From DTU078 sp033808535 (GTDB lineage: Bacteria > Bacillota > Clostridia > Oscillospirales > CAG-272), in NCBI GenBank assembly GCA_033808535.1, contig JAPXNL010000131.1, positions 1 to 6,433 on the forward strand: DNA of 6,433 nt, in the 5' to 3' direction. This document shows, one piece after another, positions 1 through 6,250 of this stretch. Position numbers and translations under genes: made by a program. The notes under the pieces are model-generated. The model was not told where the DNA came from, did no database searches, and saw only the letters and a program-made list of their open reading frames with translations. Each line of letters begins with the position of its first letter. The stretch's first letter is position 1.

Positions 1-35
1 CGTTATAAGCGTTAAAATGATTTGATTCACACAGC

Positions 36-40
36 AGGAG
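36..40 (+). promoter_or_regulatory. Ribosome binding site of the activase gene
   Basis: AGGAG lies 9 bases before the ATG at 50 and supports that start over the in-frame ATG at 62. The 49 bases upstream hold no recognisable gene. Stops occur in all three + frames by base 25 (6-8, 13-15, 23-25), so any upstream gene must end there or before the window. Confidence 0.75.
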
Positions 41-49
41 CGACACGAT

Positions 50-985
50 ATGATCAGCGGAATGGTTTTCAATATACAGCGCTTTTCAATCCACGACGGA
101 CCGGGAATACGCACATCGGTCTTTATGAAAGGCTGCCCGCTGCGCTGCGAATGGTGCCACAATCCCGAAAGCCGCTCCGGCGAGCCCGAGCTTTCGTTTA
201 TATCACACAAATGCGTCGCCTGCGGTCGCTGTGCAGCGGTATGTCCGACAGGGGCGCATGTGATAACCCACCCTGCCGTAACCGGCGAAAATGACCCGGC
301 GTTTATACATACGCTAGACCGCAATAAGTGCATTCGCTGCAGCAAATGTGTCGCCGCCTGCTGCTATGGCGCGCTTTCGATGGCAGGCAGGCTCTATACC
401 TCGGATGAGGTTATCGCAGAGGTGCTGCGCGACATGCCCTTTTACAAAAACAGCGGCGGGGGAGTCACTTTCACGGGCGGCGAGCCTTTCTCGCAGTATG
501 AATTCCTGCTTGAAATGCTGAAGCTTTCAAAAGAGTCAGGGCTTCATGTCTGCATTGAAACCTCGCTGTTTACACTCCCAGAAAGGCTGATCCAGGCTGC
601 GACATACACAGACATATTTCTTGCCGACTATAAAGAATGCGATGATGTTTTACATAAAAAATACACGGGAGTTTCAAACAAAATTATAATAGAAAACTTC
701 CGCGCCCTCGATGCGGCGGGAGCAAAAATTGCCCTGCGCTGTCCGCTTATACCTGACAGAAACGTCCGCGAGGACCACTTGAGAAGCATAGCAGAATTTG
801 CAAACTCCCTGTCGAACATAGTCGAAATCGCGCTTGAACCGTACCATCCGCTCGGAATTTCAAAATGCGAGAACTTCGGATATGCCTGCATATACTACCG
901 GCGTGAGTTTATGGACAAAGCCGATGCCGAAAAAGCGGCTGACTATATACGCTCGCTTACCGATAAGACCGTTCGCGTACAGTAA
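50..985 (+). CDS. Glycyl-radical enzyme activating protein (radical SAM, two extra 4Fe-4S clusters)
   Basis: This 311-residue protein should cleave S-adenosylmethionine to install the glycyl radical on a partner enzyme in the cytoplasm. The N-terminus reads FNIQRFSIHDGPGIRTSVF, typical of PflA-type activases. The radical-SAM cluster motif CxxxCxxC is C29, C33, C36, followed by HNPES. Between this and the rest of the barrel lie two ferredoxin-like motifs, C55/C58/C61/C65 and C94/C97/C100/C104, which separate it from pyruvate formate-lyase activase (no insert) and put it with activases of the BssD, CutD, HpdA and HypD-partner type. GGGVTFTGGEP (136-146) is the SAM-binding glycine region. The second cluster ends CC where CP is usual. 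The length fits the family. The partner radical enzyme is absent, so the substrate cannot be named; it probably lies upstream. The 254 bp AT-rich gap downstream suggests this gene is not co-transcribed with the decarboxylase operon. Confidence 0.93.
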   Translation: MISGMVFNIQRFSIHDGPGIRTSVFMKGCPLRCEWCHNPESRSGEPELSFISHKCVACGRCAAVCPTGAHVITHPAVTGENDPAFIHTLDRNKCIRCSKCVAACCYGALSMAGRLYTSDEVIAEVLRDMPFYKNSGGGVTFTGGEPFSQYEFLLEMLKLSKESGLHVCIETSLFTLPERLIQAATYTDIFLADYKECDDVLHKKYTGVSNKIIIENFRALDAAGAKIALRCPLIPDRNVREDHLRSIAEFANSLSNIVEIALEPYHPLGISKCENFGYACIYYRREFMDKADAEKAADYIRSLTDKTVRVQ

Positions 986-1239
986 CGCGGTGTACCATGC
1001 GCCATAAGCAGGTTTGGTTTTGGCTGCCCGGTCAGCGAGATACGTTTGCAGGATGCGGCTGTGCCAAACAGTGATTAAAAAGAAGTTTTATATGCATTTA
1101 CTGCAAAATACTACAATTTAATTCATTATACACACAACCGACAATTATATTTAATAATTTTGAAGTATTATATTTATCAATAGTTTTAAAATGGGGAAGA
1201 GTTTTTTCCACTGCTTATCTGGAGGTTTATCAGCACTGT
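986..1239 (+). promoter_or_regulatory. Gene-free gap, probable promoter region of the decarboxylase operon
   Basis: No credible coding sequence is seen here. The first part (986-1070) has ordinary GC content and an imperfect inverted repeat, GTTTGG at 1012-1017 with CCAAAC at 1064-1069, but no T-run follows, so it is not a clear terminator. From 1071 to 1210 I count 31 G/C in 140 bases (22%), in sharp contrast to the flanking genes. Several -10-like hexamers occur (TACAAT 1112-1117, TATATT 1146-1151, TAAAAT 1187-1192), but none has a good -35 at 16-18 bases. I infer that the operon promoter lies here but cannot name its exact position. A long leader is possible. Confidence 0.45.
1221..1225 (+). 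promoter_or_regulatory. Ribosome binding site with long spacing before the carboxyltransferase-like gene
   Basis: GGAGG is a strong Shine-Dalgarno core but sits 14 bases before the ATG at 1240, longer than the usual 5-10. No in-frame ATG, GTG or TTG lies closer, so either spacing is relaxed or this start is weakly translated. Confidence 0.55.
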
Positions 1240-2691
1240 ATGGAAACGGAAGTCCATAAATTAAAGACTGCTTCGGAGCTGCGTGCGCTGCGCGAGGTAA
1301 AAGGACATGCCGGGGAGATAATCGCCGCACTGTTTGATACCGGCACGTTCGTCGAAACCGGAGTATATGTAAAGCGTTCCTCAGAGCTCATCCCGTCTGA
1401 GGACGCCTGCGAGTTTGAAGGCGTTATAACCGGCTACGGTGCGATCGGCGGACGCCTTGTTTTCGCATTTGTACAGGACGCCGAACGCTGCCGAGGAGCC
1501 GTGACCGCCGCACACGCCGATAAAATCTGCGCGCTGTATGATCTGGCTGCCGGCAGCCGCGCGCCGATAATCGGCGTTTTTGCAAGCTCCGGCGCGGTAG
1601 TGCTTGAAGGCGTAGACGTGCTGGCAGGTTACGGCCGCATCATGCGCAAGAGTTCCGAGCTGAAAGGCGTCGTGCCCCAACTAGCTGTTGTCGACGGCAT
1701 ATGCTCGGGACTGACTGCCGCGCTTTGCTCGATGTTTGATTTTATCATCGCAAACGAGCGCGACGCGCGGCTTTATATAGCGCCGCCGTCTATTATGAAA
1801 GCAAAATTCAGCGTTGCGGACGCAGGCGCAGCGAAACCCAAGGCGCCGACAGTCGCGGCTGTCGACCTGTTCGCCGCCGATACACAAGGTGCAGTTGCCG
1901 CCGTGCGTTCACTGCTCGCTTATCTTCCTTCAAGCCGCCATGACGGTACTGTCTGCGGCGTCGCGGAGGATGACCCCAACCGTTCGACTTATATAAATGT
2001 AGACTCAGAAGACTACGACATGCGGCATGTCATCGCCGAGATTGCAGACAGCGGCGTATTCTTCGAGCTTCAGGCCGACGCTTCGCCGGAAATTCTCACC
2101 GGTTTTATCACGCTCAACGGACGTGTTACCGCGCTTGTCGCCAACCAGCCTGCGGTCGGCGGAGGACTTCTGACCGCGGGAGCCGCGCACAAAGCTGCCC
2201 GGCTTGTGAATTTCGCCGCTTCCTACAGTATACCCCTCCTTACACTTGTCGACTGCGGCGGGTTCGAGTATTCCCCCGTCAGCGAGTTTGCGCCGTATAC
2301 AAATGAGCTTGCGGCACTGGCGTCCGCCTATTCGTCCGGACGCAACGCCAAGGTGACGGTCACGCTCGGCCGCTCCTACGGCGCGCCGTTTACATTGCTC
2401 GGCTCAAAAGCGCTGGGCGCCGACATCACATTTGCGCTGGAGAGCGCAAAGATCAGCATCATGCCGCCCGAGTCGGCGGTCGAGTTTGTATTCGACGCGC
2501 AGATAAAAGAGTCCGAAGACCCGGCGCTCGCGCGCGCAAAGCTGCTCGCCGGCTGGAAAAACGTGCTCTCCTCGCCCGTAGCCGCAGCGCGCAGCGGAGC
2601 CATAGACGACATTATATCCTCCGGCGACCTGCGCCGCCGCACCGCAGCCGCATTCGAGATGCTTGCCTTTAAGGCGGGTGGATCCTTATGA
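1240..2691 (+). CDS. Divergent acyl-CoA carboxyltransferase-family protein (MmdA / transcarboxylase 12S-like)
   Basis: This intact 483-residue protein has the two-half crotonase-like fold order of the carboxyl transferase family (methylmalonyl-CoA decarboxylase alpha, transcarboxylase 12S, PccB). The N-half is marked by FEGVITGYGAIGGRLVFAFVQD-type sequence (59-80), HADKIC (92-97) and EGVDVLAGYG (123-132). The C-half is marked by NGRVTALVANQP (293-304), KAARLVNFAASYSIPLLTLVD (318-338) and LGADITFA (392-399). It is somewhat shorter than the usual 510 or so. Conserved active-site motifs are altered: FGGS to RGAV (85-88), DSGGAR to ASSGAV (115-120), GPCAGG to GICSGL (153-158), ITGP to IAPP (180-183), the GEDV...LGG block is missing near 190-208, DVPGF to DCGGF, AYGGAY to SYGAPF, and MGPEGA to MPPESA (408-413). 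Its stop overlaps the next start (ATGA), so it is translationally coupled to the OadG-like gene. Family membership is sure; acyl-CoA carboxyltransferase activity is doubtful. Confidence 0.85.
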   Translation: METEVHKLKTASELRALREVKGHAGEIIAALFDTGTFVETGVYVKRSSELIPSEDACEFEGVITGYGAIGGRLVFAFVQDAERCRGAVTAAHADKICALYDLAAGSRAPIIGVFASSGAVVLEGVDVLAGYGRIMRKSSELKGVVPQLAVVDGICSGLTAALCSMFDFIIANERDARLYIAPPSIMKAKFSVADAGAAKPKAPTVAAVDLFAADTQGAVAAVRSLLAYLPSSRHDGTVCGVAEDDPNRSTYINVDSEDYDMRHVIAEIADSGVFFELQADASPEILTGFITLNGRVTALVANQPAVGGGLLTAGAAHKAARLVNFAASYSIPLLTLVDCGGFEYSPVSEFAPYTNELAALASAYSSGRNAKVTVTLGRSYGAPFTLLGSKALGADITFALESAKISIMPPESAVEFVFDAQIKESEDPALARAKLLAGWKNVLSSPVAAARSGAIDDIISSGDLRRRTAAAFEMLAFKAGGSL

Positions 2692-3041
2692 GCTCTGTCT
2701 ATTCCATACTGGCGGTTGCGGCAACGTCCGTGACCCAGAGTGACCGCCCCTTTGGCGAACGCATGCTGATCGGCCTGGAAGTAACGCTAATCGGACTTCT
2801 CACTGTTTTCGCCGCTTTGATCGTAATCTGGGGCATACTTGAGCTGTCCAGAAAAGTATTCGCCGGCAGCAAGGACGAAAGCAAAGCCCGTACTCCTGAA
2901 AAAGAGCAGCCTGCAGAAGCCGTCCCGACGCCGTCCTTCACCGACGACGCAGCGCTTGTCGCGGCTATTACCGCAGCGGTGGCGGCCTATACCGGCAAAA
3001 GCGACTCGTCACTGCGCGTTGTCAGATTCACACGCAAGTAA
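2688..3041 (+). CDS. oadG: OadG-like small membrane subunit (gamma chain of Na+-pumping decarboxylase)
   Basis: This 117-residue protein fits the OadG/MmdD family. It has one strong membrane helix at about residues 27-51 (GLEVTLIGLLTVFAALIVIW), a charged, Pro-containing linker (about 55-82), and the family's C-terminal block TDDAALVAAITAAVAAYTGK (85-104) ending in a basic RVVRFTRK. In characterised systems this chain anchors the alpha subunit to the membrane beta subunit and helps assembly; the C-terminal tail contacts the carboxyltransferase. The start overlaps the preceding stop by four bases (ATGA), and GGTGG at 2677-2681 serves as ribosome binding site with 6-base spacing. The family diverges quickly, but helix plus tail plus context makes the call good. 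I do not see the His-rich metal-binding tail described for Klebsiella OadG. Confidence 0.82.
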   Translation: MSSVYSILAVAATSVTQSDRPFGERMLIGLEVTLIGLLTVFAALIVIWGILELSRKVFAGSKDESKARTPEKEQPAEAVPTPSFTDDAALVAAITAAVAAYTGKSDSSLRVVRFTRK

Positions 3042-3072
3042 ATTTTGATTATATCAGACCGGATTTGATTTG

Positions 3073-3078
3073 AAAGGA
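3073..3078 (+). promoter_or_regulatory. Ribosome binding site of the biotin carrier gene
   Basis: AAAGGA lies 11 bases before the ATG at 3090. It fixes the start at the MKKYIVKVNG sequence typical of this family. Confidence 0.6.
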
Positions 3079-3089
3079 TAAAACCAGCC

Positions 3090-3494
3090 ATGAAAAAATA
3101 CATTGTCAAAGTTAACGGCGTAAGTTATGAGGTTGAAGTTGAGGAAGTGGGCTCATCCACCCCTGCCGCCACTGCCGCACCGGCTCCTGCAGCGCAGCCT
3201 GCCCCCGAAAAAACGGCGGCCGCACCCGTAGCGCCCGCTGCTCCGAATCCCGCTCCCAAAACCGTAGCCGGTTCTGCCGGCGCGGTAAAGATAAACGCAC
3301 CGATGCCGGGCAGCATTCTTAAAATCAACGTCAGCGTCGGCGCAGCGGTGAAGCGCGGCGATGTGCTTTGCCTGCTTGAGGCGATGAAGATGGAGAACGA
3401 GATCTGCGCTCCCCAGGACGGCACAGTTGCTTCGATTAATGTTTCGCAGGGCGCGTCTGTCGGAACCGGCGATTTAATCATGACGCTTTCTTAA
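3090..3494 (+). CDS. Biotin carboxyl carrier protein of the decarboxylase (MmdC/GcdC-type gamma subunit)
   Basis: This 134-residue protein is the mobile carrier of the complex. Residues 1-20 (MKKYIVKVNGVSYEVEVEEV) are the usual N-terminal strand pair that docks to partner subunits. Residues about 22-60 form an Ala/Pro-rich flexible linker, which lets the carrier swing between active sites. Residues about 65-134 form a biotinyl domain with the attachment motif EAMKM (97-101); Lys100 should carry biotin, added by a biotin ligase encoded elsewhere. NAPMPGSI (69-76) is the conserved entry to the domain. It lies 48 bp after the OadG-like gene and 16 bp before the next ATG, in the middle of the operon. 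It substitutes for the biotin domain missing from the OadA protein. A lipoyl domain is unlikely because the EAMKM sequence is the biotin form. Confidence 0.93.
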   Translation: MKKYIVKVNGVSYEVEVEEVGSSTPAATAAPAPAAQPAPEKTAAAPVAPAAPNPAPKTVAGSAGAVKINAPMPGSILKINVSVGAAVKRGDVLCLLEAMKMENEICAPQDGTVASINVSQGASVGTGDLIMTLS

Positions 3495-3510
3495 GTATGG
3501 TTTGATCTCT

Positions 3511-4686
3511 ATGATTGAGGCGATCATTAACTTTTTAAAGACAACCGGCGTATATGCGATGTTTGCCGGCTCGTCGGGCTGGAAATACGTCGTCATGTAT
3601 ATCCTGATCGGGTTGCTGTTCTATCTTGCGATATGGCGCAAATTCGAGCCGCTACTGCTCTTGCCGATCGCATTCGGAATGCTGCTTGCCAACCTGCCCG
3701 GCGCAGAGCTGTACCATATGGAATACTTTATGGTCGACAGTCCCGATTACGGATATATACTCACACACGGCGGACTGCTTGACATCATCTATATAGGCGT
3801 GAAAGTGGGACTATACCCCTCGCTCATCTTCATGGGCGTGGGCGCCATGACAGACTTTACCCCGCTTATCGCCAACCCGAAGAGCCTGCTGCTCGGAGCC
3901 GCCTCTCAGCTTGGAGTTTTCACGGCATTCCTGGGTGCACTGGCACTGGGCTTCACCCCTGAAGCCGCCGCTTCAATCGGCATCATCGGCGGCGCCGACG
4001 GTCCGACGGCAATCCTTGTGACCAAAATACTTGCCCCGACGCTGCTTTCCGCGATCGCAATCGCAGCTTACTCGTACATGGCTCTGATACCGATTATCCA
4101 GCCGCCATTTATGAAGCTGCTGACCACACCGAAAGAGCGCTCGGTACGCATGGAAACCCTGCGTCCCGTATCGCATATCGAGAAAGTCATTTTCCCCATC
4201 ATCGTCACTCTCGTTGTTGCTTTCATTGTTCCTTCAGCAACACCGCTTGTAGGTTTTTTGATGCTCGGCAACCTGTTCACCGTTTGCGGCGTTACCGAAA
4301 GACTTTCAAAAACCTCTCAAAATGAACTGATTAACATAGTTACGATATTCCTCGCAGTTTCGGTCGGAGGCACAGCCAACGCCGAGAACTTCCTCAGCCC
4401 CCAAACACTTTTCATTATCATTTTAGGCCTCCTCGCGTTTATCTTTTCAACGATCGGCGGCGTGCTGTTCGGCAAGATTATGTGCGCCGTCACACGCGGC
4501 AAGGTCAACCCGCTGATAGGTTCCGCCGGCGTATCCGCCGTGCCTATGGCTGCGCGCGTATCGCAGGTGGTCGGCCAGAGAGAGGATCCTTCCAACTTCC
4601 TGCTTATGCACGCCATGGGACCCAACGTCGCCGGTGTTATAGGCTCCGCGGTTGCGGCAGGCGTGTTCCTCGCGAAGTTCTCGTAA
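3511..4686 (+). CDS. oadB: Na+-translocating decarboxylase beta subunit (OadB/GcdB/MmdB)
   Basis: This 391-residue integral membrane protein decarboxylates carboxybiotin while moving Na+ out of the cell. Many hydrophobic segments run through its length, with GGADGPT (160-166) and NPLIGSAGVSAVPMAARV (333-350) as the signature blocks. Residues shown to be important in Klebsiella OadB (Asp203, Tyr229, Asn373, Ser382, Arg389) correspond to Asp163, Tyr189, Asn333, Ser342 and Arg349 here, with exactly the same spacing, so a working ion path is expected. The N-terminus is of the longer kind that begins with an extra helix before the core. I chose ATG 3511; TTG 3502 in the same frame would add three residues, and neither has a clear ribosome binding site. 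It follows the biotin carrier by 16 bp and precedes oadA by 32 bp. The beta families for oxaloacetate, methylmalonyl-CoA and glutaconyl-CoA enzymes are too alike to assign substrate from this chain. Confidence 0.94.
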   Translation: MIEAIINFLKTTGVYAMFAGSSGWKYVVMYILIGLLFYLAIWRKFEPLLLLPIAFGMLLANLPGAELYHMEYFMVDSPDYGYILTHGGLLDIIYIGVKVGLYPSLIFMGVGAMTDFTPLIANPKSLLLGAASQLGVFTAFLGALALGFTPEAAASIGIIGGADGPTAILVTKILAPTLLSAIAIAAYSYMALIPIIQPPFMKLLTTPKERSVRMETLRPVSHIEKVIFPIIVTLVVAFIVPSATPLVGFLMLGNLFTVCGVTERLSKTSQNELINIVTIFLAVSVGGTANAENFLSPQTLFIIILGLLAFIFSTIGGVLFGKIMCAVTRGKVNPLIGSAGVSAVPMAARVSQVVGQREDPSNFLLMHAMGPNVAGVIGSAVAAGVFLAKFS

Positions 4687-4706
4687 CATACATACCGTAT
4701 ATTTAC

Positions 4707-4711
4707 AGGAG
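4707..4711 (+). promoter_or_regulatory. Ribosome binding site that fixes the oadA start
   Basis: AGGAG is 7 bases before ATG 4719. It decides against a much earlier in-frame start at 4482, which would lie inside oadB. Confidence 0.8.
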
Positions 4712-4718
4712 TTATACA

Positions 4719-6116
4719 ATGGCACAAGTAAAAATCTGCGAAACCGTACTGCGCGACTCGCATCAGTCGCTTGTCGCGACCAGAATGACGACCGCCGATA
4801 TGCTGCCGATCCTTGAAACGATGGACGAAGTGGGTTACCACTCACTTGAGTGCTGGGGCGGCGCGACATTTGATTCGTGCCTGCGCTTTCTCAATGAAGA
4901 TCCGTGGGAAAGGCTGCGCCAGATCCGAGCGAAAGTTAAAAAGACCAAGCTTCAGATGCTTTTCCGCGGCCAGAACATCCTCGGCTACAGGCACTATGCC
5001 GACGACGTCGTCGAGTATTTCGTGCAGAAATCGCTTGCAAACGGCATTGACATAATCCGCATTTTCGACGCGCTCAACGATATACGCAACCTTAAAACCG
5101 CGGTCGACGCCACAATCCGGGAGGGCGGCCACGTTCAGGCTGCGCTCTCATATACCACCAGCCCGGTGCACAATATCGAGTATTTTGCCAGATTCGCAAA
5201 GCAGCTTGAGGAGATGGGCGCAAGCTCCATCTGCATCAAGGATATGGCCGGACTTCTGCGCCCGTACGATGCATATGATCTGGTCAAAGCGATAAAGGAA
5301 ACCGTCAAAATCCCCGTTGAACTGCACACGCATTATACATCAGGCCTTGCTTCGATGACATTGCTCAAGGCTATTGAAGCAGGCTGCGACATAGTTGACA
5401 CTGCGATCTCGCCTTTTGCGCAGGGCACAAGCCAGCCGCCGACCGAAGCAATAGTTGCCGCGCTCGCAGGAACAGAATACGACACCGGACTCGACCTTAC
5501 AAAGCTCGACGAGGTCAACCGTCACTTTACACCCATTCGCGAGAGATATCTCGCCTCCGGCCTGCTCGACCCGAAGGTGCTCAAGGTAGACGTCAACGCC
5601 CTGCTCTATCAGGTTCCGGGCGGAATGCTTTCAAACCTTGTCTCGCAGCTCAAGCAGGCAGGCAAGCTCGAGCTGCTCGGCGTCGTGCTCGAGGAAGTGC
5701 CGCGCGTGCGCGCCGATGCGGGATATCCGCCTCTCGTCACGCCGACCTCGCAGATCGTCGGCACACAGGCAGTGTTCAACGTGCTTGCAGGCGAGCGCTA
5801 TAAAATGGTAGCAAAGGAGTTCCGCGGTCTGGTTAAAGGCGAATACGGCCGCACGCCCGCGACGATTGACCTCGAGTTCCAGAAGAAGATTCTCGGCGAC
5901 GATAAGCCCATCACGTACCGACCCGCAGACGACATTAAACCCGAGCTTGACATTCTGCGCGATAAGATAAAAGCGTATGCCATTCAGGACGAGGACGTGC
6001 TTTCCTATGCCCTGTTCGAGCAGGTTGCGATGAAATACTTCGAGTGGCGCCACGCTCAGCAGTACAACCTCGACTCCGAAAACAGCGACGTCTCGCTCGG
6101 CGTACACACGGTGTAA
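4719..6116 (+). CDS. oadA: Oxaloacetate decarboxylase alpha / transcarboxylase 5S-type carboxyltransferase without biotin domain
   Basis: This 465-residue cytoplasmic subunit transfers the carboxyl group between oxaloacetate (giving pyruvate) and biotin. A TIM-barrel carboxyltransferase domain covers about residues 1-290. It carries the metal site Asp13 in LRDSHQS, the probable carboxylated Lys174 in IKDMAG, and His203/His205 in LHTHYTSG. LFRGQNILGYRHYADD (81-96) and IFDALND (115-121) are further family blocks. The conserved PYC/OADA domain follows (about 295-450), with PGGMLSNL (300-307) and GTQAVFNVL (348-356). The protein ends there: the biotinyl domain that makes Klebsiella-type OadA about 590 residues long is absent, and the separate carrier gene replaces it. 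This matches transcarboxylase 5S and archaeal/bacterial PycB layouts. With no biotin carboxylase in the operon and with oadB and oadG present, a decarboxylase or transcarboxylase role is favoured over pyruvate carboxylase. Confidence 0.94.
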   Translation: MAQVKICETVLRDSHQSLVATRMTTADMLPILETMDEVGYHSLECWGGATFDSCLRFLNEDPWERLRQIRAKVKKTKLQMLFRGQNILGYRHYADDVVEYFVQKSLANGIDIIRIFDALNDIRNLKTAVDATIREGGHVQAALSYTTSPVHNIEYFARFAKQLEEMGASSICIKDMAGLLRPYDAYDLVKAIKETVKIPVELHTHYTSGLASMTLLKAIEAGCDIVDTAISPFAQGTSQPPTEAIVAALAGTEYDTGLDLTKLDEVNRHFTPIRERYLASGLLDPKVLKVDVNALLYQVPGGMLSNLVSQLKQAGKLELLGVVLEEVPRVRADAGYPPLVTPTSQIVGTQAVFNVLAGERYKMVAKEFRGLVKGEYGRTPATIDLEFQKKILGDDKPITYRPADDIKPELDILRDKIKAYAIQDEDVLSYALFEQVAMKYFEWRHAQQYNLDSENSDVSLGVHTV

Positions 6117-6134
6117 TACAACTAAAAAAGTTAT

Positions 6135-6171
6135 GCGCCCGGCAGTAAAACTGCCGGGCGCGTTTTGTTTT
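6135..6171 (+). terminator. Strong intrinsic terminator of the decarboxylase operon, possibly bidirectional
   Basis: A perfect 12 bp stem, GCGCCCGGCAGT at 6135-6146 with ACTGCCGGGCGC at 6150-6161, closes an AAA loop and is followed by GTTTTGTTTT. It begins 18 bases after the oadA stop. On the opposite strand the stem is followed by ATAAC and then six T (complement of 6124-6129), so it could also stop transcription of the - strand remnant whose stop codon touches it. Confidence 0.93.
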
Positions 6172-6250
6172 ACATCGACTTTACAACGCCGTCTGCCATT
6201 GCGTATACGGCATTTGCATACTTTGTCAGTTCCGTGTTATGTGTGACCAT
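6170..6250 (-). pseudogene. C-terminal remnant of an ABC transporter ATP-binding protein
   Basis: Read on the - strand from 6250, 26 codons ending in TAA (6170-6172) encode MVTHNTELTKYANAV followed by YAMADGVVKSM. This is the H-loop (VTHN, with the switch histidine) and the final helix and strand of a MacB/LolD-type ABC ATPase. The preceding residues should be strand sequence such as GKTVVM and, before it, the Walker B and signature motifs. Instead the upstream reading frame continues into unrelated, Arg-rich sequence (LRRRLRLIFRF). Formally the frame is open back to an ATG at 6344-6346, giving 58 residues. I take it as a fragment left after deletion or insertion, because about 90% of the ATPase is missing. 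Its stop abuts the terminator, as expected for the end of a once-intact convergent gene. Assembly error is an alternative explanation. Confidence 0.6.

Noticed and set aside
1012..1069. Inverted repeat GTTTGG/CCAAAC as terminator of the activase gene
   Set aside because: The arms are six bases, the loop is 46 bases and no T-run follows, so a terminator is not supported.
3155..3270. GC-rich repetitive stretch as a DNA repeat
   Set aside because: It encodes the Ala/Pro-rich linker of the biotin carrier, which explains the repetitiveness.
3502..3510. TTG start for oadB giving three extra residues
   Set aside because: ATG 3511 is the stronger codon and neither start has a clear ribosome binding site, so ATG was preferred; the difference is small.
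4482..4718. In-frame N-terminal extension of the oadA reading frame
   Set aside because: It lies inside the 3' part of oadB and encodes an Arg-rich shadow sequence; AGGAG with ATG 4719 and the family N-terminus MAQVKICETVLRD fix the real start.
4317..4841. 174-codon reading frame on the - strand
   Set aside because: It lies antisense to oadB and oadA with no recognisable domain; it is a by-product of codon bias in the real genes.
5631..6107. 158-codon reading frame on the - strand
   Set aside because: It is wholly antisense to oadA and has no known motif or independent start signals.
1240..6116. Pyruvate carboxylase or acetyl-CoA/propionyl-CoA carboxylase operon
   Set aside because: No biotin carboxylase (ATP-grasp) gene is present, and OadB and OadG homologues mark a Na+-pumping decarboxylase.
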